Shown: positions 1 through 7,656, numbered from the stretch's first letter. The stretch is 21,332 nt of DNA from Myxococcales bacterium (GCA_014238595.1 JABAAV010000016.1:1-21332), one strand, 5' to 3'. Notes: generated by a model from the sequence alone, not told the origin. A program made the numbers and translations.

Positions 1-368
1 TTAACATGAGAGACAACTTGATTCCATGATTCATCACCATGAGGATATTCAGAAAGATGAACTTCATCGCGGGTAGGAATAGTACTGGTGTCTTGTCGTG
101 AGTCAGAAAACCCTTTGTTGTAGACAGTTTTCCCTCCGATGCATCGGTTGAGATAAAGCAGTGGTTTTGGTGGTAAAATTTGTTTTTGATATGCCAGTTT
201 TTCTTCGGGTGTTGGCAGACGTGATTGTTCCAGTTCACGCAATGTCAATTGGTTGAACTGGATGACTGATGTAGCTGCCTTTGATGATGTATTCTTTGCT
301 GACAACCATGACATCGAGGTTACTGTGGAAATCAATGCAAAACAGAAGATATAAAAACTAAAACGCAT
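1..368 (-). CDS. Secreted metzincin-family protease paralog, N-terminal part only (cut by window edge)
   Basis: About 122 residues are visible, starting at the ATG complementary to 366-368 and running off the left edge. The N-terminus is a signal peptide (MRFSFYIFCFALISTVTS) almost identical to that of the gene starting at 3144, and the similarity continues through QSRLPTPEEKL, LLYLNRCIGGKT and DESWNQVVSHV. The HExxH zinc motif would lie beyond the edge, so protease activity is inferred from the paralog. An in-frame ATG three codons upstream (375-377) is an alternative start; 368 was chosen because it matches the paralog. A promoter-like TTGACT-15-TATACT lies immediately upstream (378-404). 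This is the last visible member of the minus-strand tandem array. Confidence 0.85.
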   Translation of the reverse strand, partial: MRFSFYIFCFALISTVTSMSWLSAKNTSSKAATSVIQFNQLTLRELEQSRLPTPEEKLAYQKQILPPKPLLYLNRCIGGKTVYNKGFSDSRQDTSTIPTRDEVHLSEYPHGDESWNQVVSHV

Positions 369-504
369 GGCAACCATAGTATACAAATTTGTCAAAAGAG
401 TCAATTGCAACAAGGGTATAGTTTTGACGGATTTTGTTGTATGGACGTCACAACAAGTAAAATTCCAAATTTGTTATTAAGGAATTGACGACTGGCATCT
501 GAGG

Positions 505-590
505 ATTGAGGATGACGTACAACAGCCAAATCAAGCGGGGCAACGCATGGTAGGCAGATCTGTGAGCTTGTGATGGTAAGTCGCTTGAAG
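505..590 (-). pseudogene. Decayed 3' end of another MYXO-CTERM-like protease paralog
   Basis: On the minus strand this stretch aligns with the last codons of the gene ending at 703. The best block, about 39 bases from 509, matches at roughly four of five positions to the part encoding the hydrophobic tail and Arg cluster. Read in the homologous frame it gives VAPLDLAVVRHPQSS, against GIVLLGLAVLRRRQTV in the intact paralog, so the Arg cluster is eroded. No usable open frame reaches it. It is the only recognisable gene trace in the 334-base gap 369-702, which otherwise holds the hairpin at 646-683 and AT-rich sequence with no gene. It suggests that a further array member was deleted here. Confidence 0.6.
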
Positions 591-645
591 CATGATCAGT
601 TTGAAGCGTGATCGTCTGAATGTACGCTTAACGCTATTGATACAG

Positions 646-683
646 ACAAACACCATTGTTCATGTTGGAACAATGGTGTTTGT
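646..683 (-). terminator. Perfect 16-bp inverted repeat downstream of the 813-residue protease gene
   Basis: The arms at 646-661 and 668-683 are exactly complementary over 16 bases around a 6-base loop. The hairpin starts about 20 bases after the stop codon of the minus-strand gene at 703, where a terminator would be expected. The U-tract is not canonical for that direction: the T-rich run (683-686) follows the stem on the plus strand. It could be a terminator, a bidirectional one, or an mRNA 3'-end stabiliser. Confidence 0.5.
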
Positions 684-702
684 TTTAAAAAAGTATACGT
701 TA

Positions 703-3144
703 TTATACTGTTTGACGACGACGTAAAACAGCCAAGCCAAGCAGGACAATGCCTATGTAGAAAAGATTTTGTGGGCTTGATGTGAGACAGTTTGAGACAG
801 TAGTTTCGATATGACTTTCAGGAAGACAGATTGTGTTTTCTGTCGATTCTGTACAAACAAATCGTAATGGACATGTTGCTGTGGTTGTGCAGGATTGGGT
901 ACAAAGATTCGTACCTTGAACACATTGTTGTGATGCACATTGATCGTCTGTGGTACAAGGCTCACCTAAACGACGTAAGTCATTATTAGGATTACTGATA
1001 TCGTTGGGATCGGGAGAATCAGGTTCAGGAGAATCAGGTGACGATTCATTGGGATCATTAGTTGTGTCATTAGGATCGGATGGTGAATTTGGAGTATCCT
1101 GTGGCAAAGGTGGATCAATACCAAGATAGACGATACGAGATTCCGTGCGAGTCATCCCCAATGGATCGGTTGCGATGATGTCAATACGATGCTCTCCTTG
1201 GGATAAGTTCATGGGTGTCGTAAATTGATAGGGCGATTCATTAAAAAATGTTTCTACTTGTACATTATCAATGAAGAATCGCGCAGATGCTATACCATCT
1301 GGATCGATGATGTTTGCTTCAATAGTAAATCCTGGTTCCACACGAGTATTTTGCGGTGGCTGTGTAATCATGACGATAGGAATCGTGGCTTGTGGCAAAG
1401 CGATCACAGGTTGTTGTTGAACATAGTTAACCGTGATCGTTTCTGAAGCGACGGCACCGTTGTTACTACGTGCACGAAGTTCAATATCGATAGGGCCGTC
1501 TGTCGCAAGTTGTGGGATCTGAAAATTGGTTAACGTTGAATTGTTGATATGGGCTATTCGCTTGTAATTGATATACAGTGAAATGCTTTCGAGTCCATCA
1601 GAATCCCCCGATTGTGCGCTAAAGTTTACAGGTTGATAAGGTGTGACGATATCGCCTTGTTGCAAATTAGAAAATGCTATAATGGGACCTGAAGTTCGGG
1701 TAACGTGGACTTCAAGAGGTTCGTAACTGACTTTGCCAAACCGATCCGCTGCGGCGATCGAGAGCAGTTTTGTTACTGTTGATTCAGATAGTTCTGTATG
1801 AGGAACCCAGAAGCTGTAAATTGCAGATGTGACACCTGATTTTTCGATAAATGTAGCTACCGGTGCTAGATCAACATTGAAATAGATAGAATCAATTTCA
1901 TTAGATGTTTCCACAGCGATATTGACTTCAAACCCATTGGAAACAACATCATTGGCTGTTGGTGATAAAACAGTGATACGTGGCCGTGTATTGGAGTTGG
2001 CTTCTGGCGGAGTATCCACAATAATAACATTCACATGGTCATTGATCTCCTTGCCCAGTGCATCAATGGCTAAAGTAGATAATGTGGTATTGCCAAGCAA
2101 TGTTGTTGGTGAAATCCGTAATTGATATGTGTTCGATATTAACGGTGCATAGCCTGTAAAATCTCGGGCAAAGATTTGTTGATCATTTAAACGAATATTA
2201 AAATGTACGAGGCCATTGGGATCTTGAATTTTAATCTCAAGATGCGTACCTAATGCTAAATGTGTGCCATTAGCGATCAATGTATTGTTTTGATTGTCCC
2301 CTACTACGGTCAGATCAATCGATGTTTTTTGTTGATTGTTAAAAATAGAATCAATAGTTTGATAGGAATTTTGTGTTTCTGCTCCAGTGCGGCATGTGCG
2401 TGATTCATCCGTTCCACAAAGAAGAGCTTCATCCTGAAATGCTGGATAACTACAAAACTGATCTGTGATTTGATTTCGATGAATGTAGCCCATGATCGCT
2501 CCACAATGATGAAGATGCTCAAGGGTGAGATTATGTCCAAATTCATGACTAACAGCTTTTGCGAGCAATAACGTATCCTCTGTGAATTCTGGAAAAACAA
2601 ACGATATACTGTCACGGAGTAGATAAAATGGTAACCGTTGCGCTACACCAAGCACAGAGGCATCATCTACTGAAGATAATAGAGCATAGGAGCCACAAAC
2701 CAAGGATTCATAATGCGATATTTCTGTTCCAGGATCTGTTTCCGTCACTTCAATATTAAAAGAAGCGAGTATATCTTTGACATGAGAGACAACTTGATTC
2801 CATGATTCATCACCCCATGGATATTCGGGGAAATAGATTTCGTCTTGTTGAGCCATGGTACTGCTATCTTGTCGTGAATTATTGACGCTTTTGTTGTAAA
2901 TGGTTTTCCCTCCAATGCATCGGTTGAGATACAGTAGTGGTTTTGAAGGAAAAACTGGTCTAGGAAGTGTCAGTTTTTCTGCAGGTGTTGGTAGACGTGA
3001 TTGATTAAGTTCATTGAGTGTCAATTGCTTCACCTGATGAACCGATGTAGTTGTCTTTGATGATGTATTCTTTGCTGACAACCATGACATCGAGGTTACT
3101 GTGGAAATTAAAGCAAAACAGAGGATATAGAAACTAAAACGCAT
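703..3144 (-). CDS. Secreted multidomain metzincin-type zinc protease with Ig-like repeats and MYXO-CTERM-like tail (813 aa)
   Basis: Largest member of the tandem protease family. Visible in order: signal peptide (about 1-24); family core with LYLNRCIGGKT, DESWNQVVSHV and FNIEVTETDP (about 70-140); zinc site HEFGHNLTLEH (H200, E201, H204, H210) followed by a Met-turn-like AIMGY; four Ig-like domains (about 280-380, 390-480, 490-575 and 590-677); a Pro/Asp/Asn/Ser linker (about 685-725); a module of paired cysteines (C730-C773); then C786, a hydrophobic helix and R808-R810. The tail resembles MYXO-CTERM signals, which in Myxococcota direct proteins to the surface through the myxosortase pathway. 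The Gly normal in HExxHxxGxxH is Thr207 here, so activity is less certain than in the two shorter paralogs. Substrate unknown. Confidence 0.85.
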   Translation of the reverse strand: MRFSFYILCFALISTVTSMSWLSAKNTSSKTTTSVHQVKQLTLNELNQSRLPTPAEKLTLPRPVFPSKPLLYLNRCIGGKTIYNKSVNNSRQDSSTMAQQDEIYFPEYPWGDESWNQVVSHVKDILASFNIEVTETDPGTEISHYESLVCGSYALLSSVDDASVLGVAQRLPFYLLRDSISFVFPEFTEDTLLLAKAVSHEFGHNLTLEHLHHCGAIMGYIHRNQITDQFCSYPAFQDEALLCGTDESRTCRTGAETQNSYQTIDSIFNNQQKTSIDLTVVGDNQNNTLIANGTHLALGTHLEIKIQDPNGLVHFNIRLNDQQIFARDFTGYAPLISNTYQLRISPTTLLGNTTLSTLAIDALGKEINDHVNVIIVDTPPEANSNTRPRITVLSPTANDVVSNGFEVNIAVETSNEIDSIYFNVDLAPVATFIEKSGVTSAIYSFWVPHTELSESTVTKLLSIAAADRFGKVSYEPLEVHVTRTSGPIIAFSNLQQGDIVTPYQPVNFSAQSGDSDGLESISLYINYKRIAHINNSTLTNFQIPQLATDGPIDIELRARSNNGAVASETITVNYVQQQPVIALPQATIPIVMITQPPQNTRVEPGFTIEANIIDPDGIASARFFIDNVQVETFFNESPYQFTTPMNLSQGEHRIDIIATDPLGMTRTESRIVYLGIDPPLPQDTPNSPSDPNDTTNDPNESSPDSPEPDSPDPNDISNPNNDLRRLGEPCTTDDQCASQQCVQGTNLCTQSCTTTATCPLRFVCTESTENTICLPESHIETTVSNCLTSSPQNLFYIGIVLLGLAVLRRRQTV

Positions 3145-3286
3145 GATATCATTCTACAATATTTGGTAAAATAATCAAGTAAACAATGGTGTGAAGTTGA
3201 TTTCTTGAGATCTTTGAAACAGCACAATTGAAGCAAAATAAGACCTTGCTATCTTAATATACGATTGATCTTTATAACAACAAGGA

Positions 3287-4801
3287 TTAGCTCTGCCGAG
3301 TCGAAAAGACGTGTTTTCGTCTGTATAGTAGATACATGAACAGGCTCAAATAAAGAAATAAAGATGAATTTTGGCTATGACATCCCCATCCCTTCGTATC
3401 CTCATCCTCATCCTCATCCTCATCTTCTTTGTCATCATCATCTTGTTCATGAAGTACCCAGCATAGCCCGGTATCATCCGTGGTGTTGGTGACTAAACAG
3501 GCATAGTCAGTGGGGCATGTCGAGGCATCTGTTATGGAGCATGTTTGAGAACACAGTGATGATGTTCCATCGGTACCACAGAGACCTGTGACACAGTCTT
3601 GATTCGCTTCACAAGGATGACCCAATTCTATGAGGTCAATGACAGGCTCCACTACAATTTGAACACTTTGAAAATCAGTGGCACCAAACCTGTTGGTTGC
3701 TTCTATGGTTATCGTATGTCTGCCTTGGCTAAGGTTGTCGGGGGCATTGAAAACATAAGGCGGATTTTCCAGAGTTGTAATTAGTCTGTTGTCAATTAAG
3801 AGTTTGACAGACGCAACACCTCTATCATCAGTGACCGTAACACGAATGATAAACTGCTCAGGGACTACAGCGTCATTTTGCGGTTCTGTTATTTCAATAA
3901 GTGGAGATGTTGGCTCGCCAGAACCAAACAAAGAATCAATCAGTGCATATGAGTTTTGTGTGGATTGTCCACAGTCACAGTTGCGTTCGCTAAACTCTCC
4001 ACAACGATTGTCTATGTTTTGAAAATATTTATTTCCACATTGTTGACGATTTTGATCGAGGTATGTCATGGGATCTCTGCAATCAAATAGATGATCCAGT
4101 CCCCATGGGTGCCCCAGTTCATGCACAACTGTTTCTGCGATAGTGCGCACATCGTTTCCCCATACACGAGGAAAAACAAACGCAATGGCATTATCAATGG
4201 CACCTGAACAGGTAAATGGAGCAACGCCGCCAGCATTGGAACCAAATCCAAACTCATCAGGATAGCCATCGCAAATAATGGCTTCAAAATGCTTAATCGT
4301 ACATCCTGTAGTGACACCACCGCAGGGATCGACATCGGTAACCTCAATATTAAATGGAAGGAATATGTCTTTTGTTTCAGCTACGACTTGATCCCATGAG
4401 ACATCGCCATAAGGATATTCATCGAAGCTTGCTGTTTGGTTTAAAATGGAAGATAGATTTCCTCGAGAGTCTTCAGGTCCACCAGGATTAAATGTTTCTC
4501 TATTTTGACACCGATTAAGAAACACAATATTTGTGAGTAAAAATGATATGTTGTTTTGATCACTATGACGATATTTAACAAGTTCAACCTGTGTTGAATC
4601 AACTTCTATAGCAGTTCGTGTAGGTTGCGTCGATTGATTGATAGATTGAGATGCAATATTGCACGTCGAGTGATTGATGGATTGAGAAGTTGTGTTGCTC
4701 ATCGATTGATTGATAGATTGAGAGGTCGTGTTACTCGTCAATGTCAATGATGACGCTATAGCGAAAAATATAATTGCCGAATTTGAAATCAATGCAATCA
4801 T
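3287..4801 (-). CDS. Secreted metzincin-type zinc protease with MYXO-CTERM-like tail (504 aa)
   Basis: Starts at the ATG complementary to 4799-4801, which overlaps the stop of the upstream pseudogene in an ATGA arrangement. After a hydrophobic signal segment (about 1-22) comes a Ser/Asn/Gln-rich stretch of three 12-residue repeats (SQSINQS-like), absent from the paralogs. The core carries FLNRC, DVSWDQVV and FNIEVTDVDPC. The zinc site is HELGHPWGLDH (H227, E228, H231, H237) with Met-turn DPMTYL, a complete HExxHxxGxxH metzincin signature. One Ig-like domain (about 295-385), a Cys-rich module (C397-C447), an acidic Asp/Glu tract (452-468), then C474, a hydrophobic helix and RRK complete it. 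Most likely an exported, surface-anchored endopeptidase; substrate unknown. Confidence 0.88.
   Translation of the reverse strand: MIALISNSAIIFFAIASSLTLTSNTTSQSINQSMSNTTSQSINHSTCNIASQSINQSTQPTRTAIEVDSTQVELVKYRHSDQNNISFLLTNIVFLNRCQNRETFNPGGPEDSRGNLSSILNQTASFDEYPYGDVSWDQVVAETKDIFLPFNIEVTDVDPCGGVTTGCTIKHFEAIICDGYPDEFGFGSNAGGVAPFTCSGAIDNAIAFVFPRVWGNDVRTIAETVVHELGHPWGLDHLFDCRDPMTYLDQNRQQCGNKYFQNIDNRCGEFSERNCDCGQSTQNSYALIDSLFGSGEPTSPLIEITEPQNDAVVPEQFIIRVTVTDDRGVASVKLLIDNRLITTLENPPYVFNAPDNLSQGRHTITIEATNRFGATDFQSVQIVVEPVIDLIELGHPCEANQDCVTGLCGTDGTSSLCSQTCSITDASTCPTDYACLVTNTTDDTGLCWVLHEQDDDDKEDEDEDEDEDTKGWGCHSQNSSLFLYLSLFMYLLYRRKHVFSTRQS
3402..3430. repeat. 6-bp (CATCCT) microsatellite encoding the Glu-Asp tract
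   Basis: About four tandem copies of a catcct hexamer, followed by related cat/ctt triplets, encode the alternating EDEDED part of the acidic tract just before the C-terminal sorting tail of the 504-residue protease. The unit is a multiple of three, so copy-number change would lengthen or shorten the acidic linker without breaking the frame. Confidence 0.75.
4632..4739. repeat. Three tandem 36-bp coding repeats (12-aa SQSINQS units)
   Basis: Three contiguous imperfect 36-bp units lie at 4632-4667, 4668-4703 and 4704-4739, each carrying a form of attgatkgattgaga. They are in frame and encode Ser/Gln/Ile/Asn-rich 12-residue repeats directly after the signal segment of the 504-residue protease. 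There are no spacers, so this is not a CRISPR array. Confidence 0.85.
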
Positions 4802-5289
4802 AATGAGATTGTTCCTTGTTTAGTTCGATATAAACGTAAAACTAGATGATGCAAAAGCAATGTAAAGAGGATCAAGAAACCTGTCAAGCAAAATCCAGAA
4901 GGATGAGCATTACATCCTTCATCTGAGACTATAATATCGATTGTTTTAGACTGAGTTGCACCATCAATATCTTGTACGACAATGGTGAGTGATCTCATTT
5001 CAGATGTGATGGAAGATGGTGTGTTAAGGAAATAGAGTGTTTCATGTTTTGGATTGATAAGTTCATCATCAATTCATAATTCTGCAAAATCAATATCACC
5101 AAAATCGAGGGTTGTGACATGGATTGAAAACGGAGGATGATTTCCTCATGTTTCAGGAAAGGTAAATGAGACGCCATTCTCAATAGCATCCGCACATGTC
5201 ATAGGTGCTATACCTTCAAACAAACATGCGCATGGATAAGCCTTTGCATAGCATGTCGATACAATACATCGATTGACGATTGTCATCAT
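4798..5289 (-). pseudogene. Metzincin protease paralog pseudogene: two in-frame UGA stops, zinc-binding region deleted
   Basis: Reading one minus-strand frame from the ATG at 5289 to the TGA at 4798 recovers collapsed pieces of the neighbouring 394-residue protease in the right order. These are VNRC (for LNRC), TCADAIENGVSFTFP (for TCAGVIENSIAFIFP), LDFGDIDFAEL and IDDE from the Ig-like domain, then SDEGCN, a hydrophobic helix and an Arg-containing end (the sorting tail). Two UGA stops interrupt it, at 5146-5148 and 5074-5076, and the HExxH segment is missing. Its final stop overlaps the start codon of the next gene (4801), suggesting the two were once translationally coupled. A short C-terminal ORF from 4998 remains open but lacks a signal peptide. 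Confidence 0.85.
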
Positions 5290-5325
5290 GTACGTCTCTG
5301 TATTGTAACTATATGAAAGGATAAA

Positions 5326-6510
5326 CTAACGTGCGTGGTTGCTGATAGGGGTGTATATTTTATTGTGACGTCTTAAAAGTAACAATCCCAATGACATGAT
5401 TAATGCAACTAATGCGGAGTGGTTATTGGAATGACATCCTTCATCGTCAGAGGTGATATCGTTAGAGACAACAATAGTTTTTATCTGTTGTGCTCCATGA
5501 TTGTCTTCTGCAATGAGTGTTACTGTATGTTCTCCTAGAAACAACGTTCTGGGTGTGTCGAAGATGTAGGGTCCAAAATCCAACGTCAATATTTCTTCTT
5601 CATCAACAAGCAACTGAACAAATGCAATACCATCGGGATCAGAAACCTCTGCACGAACAGTAAATCCGATGTCGACAATACTGCCATTTTCAAGTTCTAC
5701 AAATGACAGTTGAGGCGGAGTAGAAATATATCCCTCTCCAAGAACATTAAATAGGGTCTGATATGAATTTTGTTGTTGTCTACCACAGGAACATGATTCT
5801 CTCTGAAATGTTCCACAAACATTGTTTTTATCTTGAAAATATTTTTCCCCACAGCCACTGAGATAGGTCATGGGATCTGAACAATCAAATAAATGATCGA
5901 GCCCAAAGTTATGACCAACTTCATGAACAACAGTCTCTGCAATATGACGAGGGCCGTTATGAGCAAGTGGGAAGATAAATGCTATACTGTTCTCAATGAC
6001 ACCGGCACAAGTAAATGATGCAAAACCACCAAGACCGGGGACATTCATTCCGAAGTTAGCAGGGCTACCACAAACAGCGGCTTCAAAATGATTTGGACAG
6101 GTCTCTCCTTCAGAAAGATTGACACAGGGATCCTGATCTGTAATTTCGATATTAAAGGGGTAAAGAATATCCCGAACATGTCGAACCACTTCAGTCCATG
6201 ATTTGTCATCATGTTGATATGGATCAAGTGTGAGAGGTACTCGTGCATGTGGGGTGTGATTTTTTCGTGAATTCTCTTGTCCAGGTGTTAAATCCAGTCC
6301 CCCCAGACAGCGATTTAAGAACAAAAGATGTGATCCTTGATGGGTTGAGGGATCGAGTATTGTGACATCGTTGGGGCCTACAACGACATAATCTTTGACA
6401 TGTTGTAGATGTTGATCACCTGTTATTTCTGATTGGTTGTCACGTGCAAAACTCAGAGAGGTACTACTTAGGCATGATAATACAATGAGAATGTTTAAAA
6501 ATAGTTTCAT
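5326..6510 (-). CDS. Secreted metzincin-type zinc protease with MYXO-CTERM-like tail (394 aa)
   Basis: Shortest intact family member. The frame opens with a GTG at 6522, but the ATG at 6510 directly begins a good signal peptide (MKLFLNILIVLSCLSSTSLSFA), so that start is preferred. The core has LFLNRCLGG, DKSWTEVVRHV and FNIEITDQDPC. The zinc site is HEVGHNFGLDH (H196, E197, H200, H206) with Met-turn DPMTYL, followed by a Cys-rich end of the catalytic region (CGEKYFQ, CSCGRQQQNSYQ). A single Ig-like domain (about 265-345) leads to C359, a hydrophobic helix and RR. It lacks the separate Cys-rich module of its larger paralogs. It is first in the array, behind a clear promoter at 6557-6585. Most likely a surface-sorted endopeptidase. 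Confidence 0.88.
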   Translation of the reverse strand: MKLFLNILIVLSCLSSTSLSFARDNQSEITGDQHLQHVKDYVVVGPNDVTILDPSTHQGSHLLFLNRCLGGLDLTPGQENSRKNHTPHARVPLTLDPYQHDDKSWTEVVRHVRDILYPFNIEITDQDPCVNLSEGETCPNHFEAAVCGSPANFGMNVPGLGGFASFTCAGVIENSIAFIFPLAHNGPRHIAETVVHEVGHNFGLDHLFDCSDPMTYLSGCGEKYFQDKNNVCGTFQRESCSCGRQQQNSYQTLFNVLGEGYISTPPQLSFVELENGSIVDIGFTVRAEVSDPDGIAFVQLLVDEEEILTLDFGPYIFDTPRTLFLGEHTVTLIAEDNHGAQQIKTIVVSNDITSDDEGCHSNNHSALVALIMSLGLLLLRRHNKIYTPISNHAR

Positions 6511-6556
6511 AGTGATGCTCACTAAAGATCGTATCCAAAAGATTTCGGTGGATGCG

Positions 6557-6585
6557 ATATTAGGACATTGAAATGATTATGTCAA
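6557..6585 (-). promoter_or_regulatory. Sigma70-type promoter for the protease array
   Basis: On the minus strand a perfect -35 TTGACA (6580-6585) is followed after 17 bases by TAATAT (6557-6562, four of six matches to TATAAT). Initiation near 6550 would give a leader of about 40 bases before the ATG at 6510. Spacing, strand and position fit a promoter for the first protease gene. Confidence 0.6.
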
Positions 6586-6699
6586 AGAGTGTTCTAGTGC
6601 TTTGTAATCAATGATCTCAGGATTTATTTTTGTAAGATCTGATTTTTTGAGGATATATCTTCAACGGTTGCCTCAAACAGTTGTTGTTCTACACCGTTC

Positions 6700-7656
6700 T
6701 CAAGGAAGAACATCTGTTGAAAATGACATTGAAACAAATAAACCGTAGAACAACAATAAAATAGCCCCTTCAACACGGGATATTTTACTATGCATAGATA
6801 TAATAAATATCGTAAACAGTGTCACTAAAAACAATGAAGACAATTCAATGAGATAATCTTCAAAAACGAATGGGATAGGCTTAATTAGTACCGTAGCTCC
6901 CATGACGAATAAAATATTGAAAATATTTGATCCAAGCAAATTCCCAATGGACAATCCAGTTTCTCCACGACGCGCTGCAATAACAGATGTAATCAATTCA
7001 GGCAGCGATGTTCCTACAGCAATGATTGTAAATGCAATCGTTTGTTTTGAAACACCTAATAATTCAGCTAAATAAATAGCTCCATCAAGGAACAATCTGC
7101 TTCCAACAGTAAGCATTGCAATGCCTACTGCTATGCAAAGAAATGGTGTGACACCCAATGTGAGTTGAGTTGTTTCATGAGTCTCTTCAAGAGTGGTTTG
7201 TGGTTTTCTGTTTCCTGATAAACTCCATACGGTGAATATTATTGCCAAGACAATAGAGATGACACCATCAATCAAATCTATTTGTGTGTCTAATGCAAAT
7301 AAAGGAATGACAATGATTGATACAACGAGAAACAGTAAAGGAACGAACTCTTTTTTGGGGTGAATGTTAATCACAATAGGTCGAAAGAGTGCAATCAATC
7401 CTAAAATAAGACCAAGATTGGCTAAGCAAGAACCTAAAACATTACCTACAACAACTTCACTATGATTATCCATTGTTGCTTGAATATTGACGACAAACTC
7501 AGGAGCAGACGTTCCATAAGCCACAACAGTTGAGCCTATAATAAACGCACTCATGCCGTAATATCGAGCTAAATGCGATGCTCCACGGACAAGATATTCA
7601 CCTCCGAAATAGAGGAAAAATCCTCCAACGATGAGCATAGCTAGATTTAACATCAT
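6700..7656 (-). CDS. yrbG: Cation/Ca2+ exchanger, CaCA superfamily, YrbG-like (318 aa)
   Basis: Inner-membrane antiporter of the calcium/sodium exchanger family, with about ten hydrophobic segments. The two alpha-repeats that form the ion path are clear: GTSAPE near residue 50 followed by GNVLGSCLANLGLILG, and GTSLPE in the second half followed by GNLLGSNIFNILFVMG, each with the acidic Glu after GTSxP. The start at 7656 is chosen because it makes an ATGA overlap with the stop of the upstream gene; a longer frame to 7722 would overlap that gene by 70 bases and add a non-homologous-looking leader. Third gene of the sco operon. The transported ion (Na+/Ca2+ or H+/Ca2+) cannot be read from the sequence. 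Confidence 0.88.
   Translation of the reverse strand: MMLNLAMLIVGGFFLYFGGEYLVRGASHLARYYGMSAFIIGSTVVAYGTSAPEFVVNIQATMDNHSEVVVGNVLGSCLANLGLILGLIALFRPIVINIHPKKEFVPLLFLVVSIIVIPLFALDTQIDLIDGVISIVLAIIFTVWSLSGNRKPQTTLEETHETTQLTLGVTPFLCIAVGIAMLTVGSRLFLDGAIYLAELLGVSKQTIAFTIIAVGTSLPELITSVIAARRGETGLSIGNLLGSNIFNILFVMGATVLIKPIPFVFEDYLIELSSLFLVTLFTIFIISMHSKISRVEGAILLLFYGLFVSMSFSTDVLP

Noticed and set aside
4632..4739. CRISPR-like 36-bp repeats
   Set aside because: The units are contiguous with no spacers, are imperfect, and are translated in frame within a protease gene.
5074..5148. Two in-frame UGA codons read as selenocysteine or as a recoded amino acid
   Set aside because: UGA is a normal stop in the neighbouring genes (sco, popT, yrbG, rlmN), the UGA positions do not match Cys in the paralogs, and the catalytic region is missing, so decay is simpler.
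4995..5195. A 66-codon open frame overlapping the pseudogene
   Set aside because: It is in a different frame from the recognisable protease fragments and has no signal, motif or ribosome-binding site.
6648..6697. Hairpin terminator downstream of yrbG
   Set aside because: Only 5 to 6 base-pair stems with loops of about 18-22 bases (tgagg/cctca, aacggt/accgtt); not distinguishable from chance.
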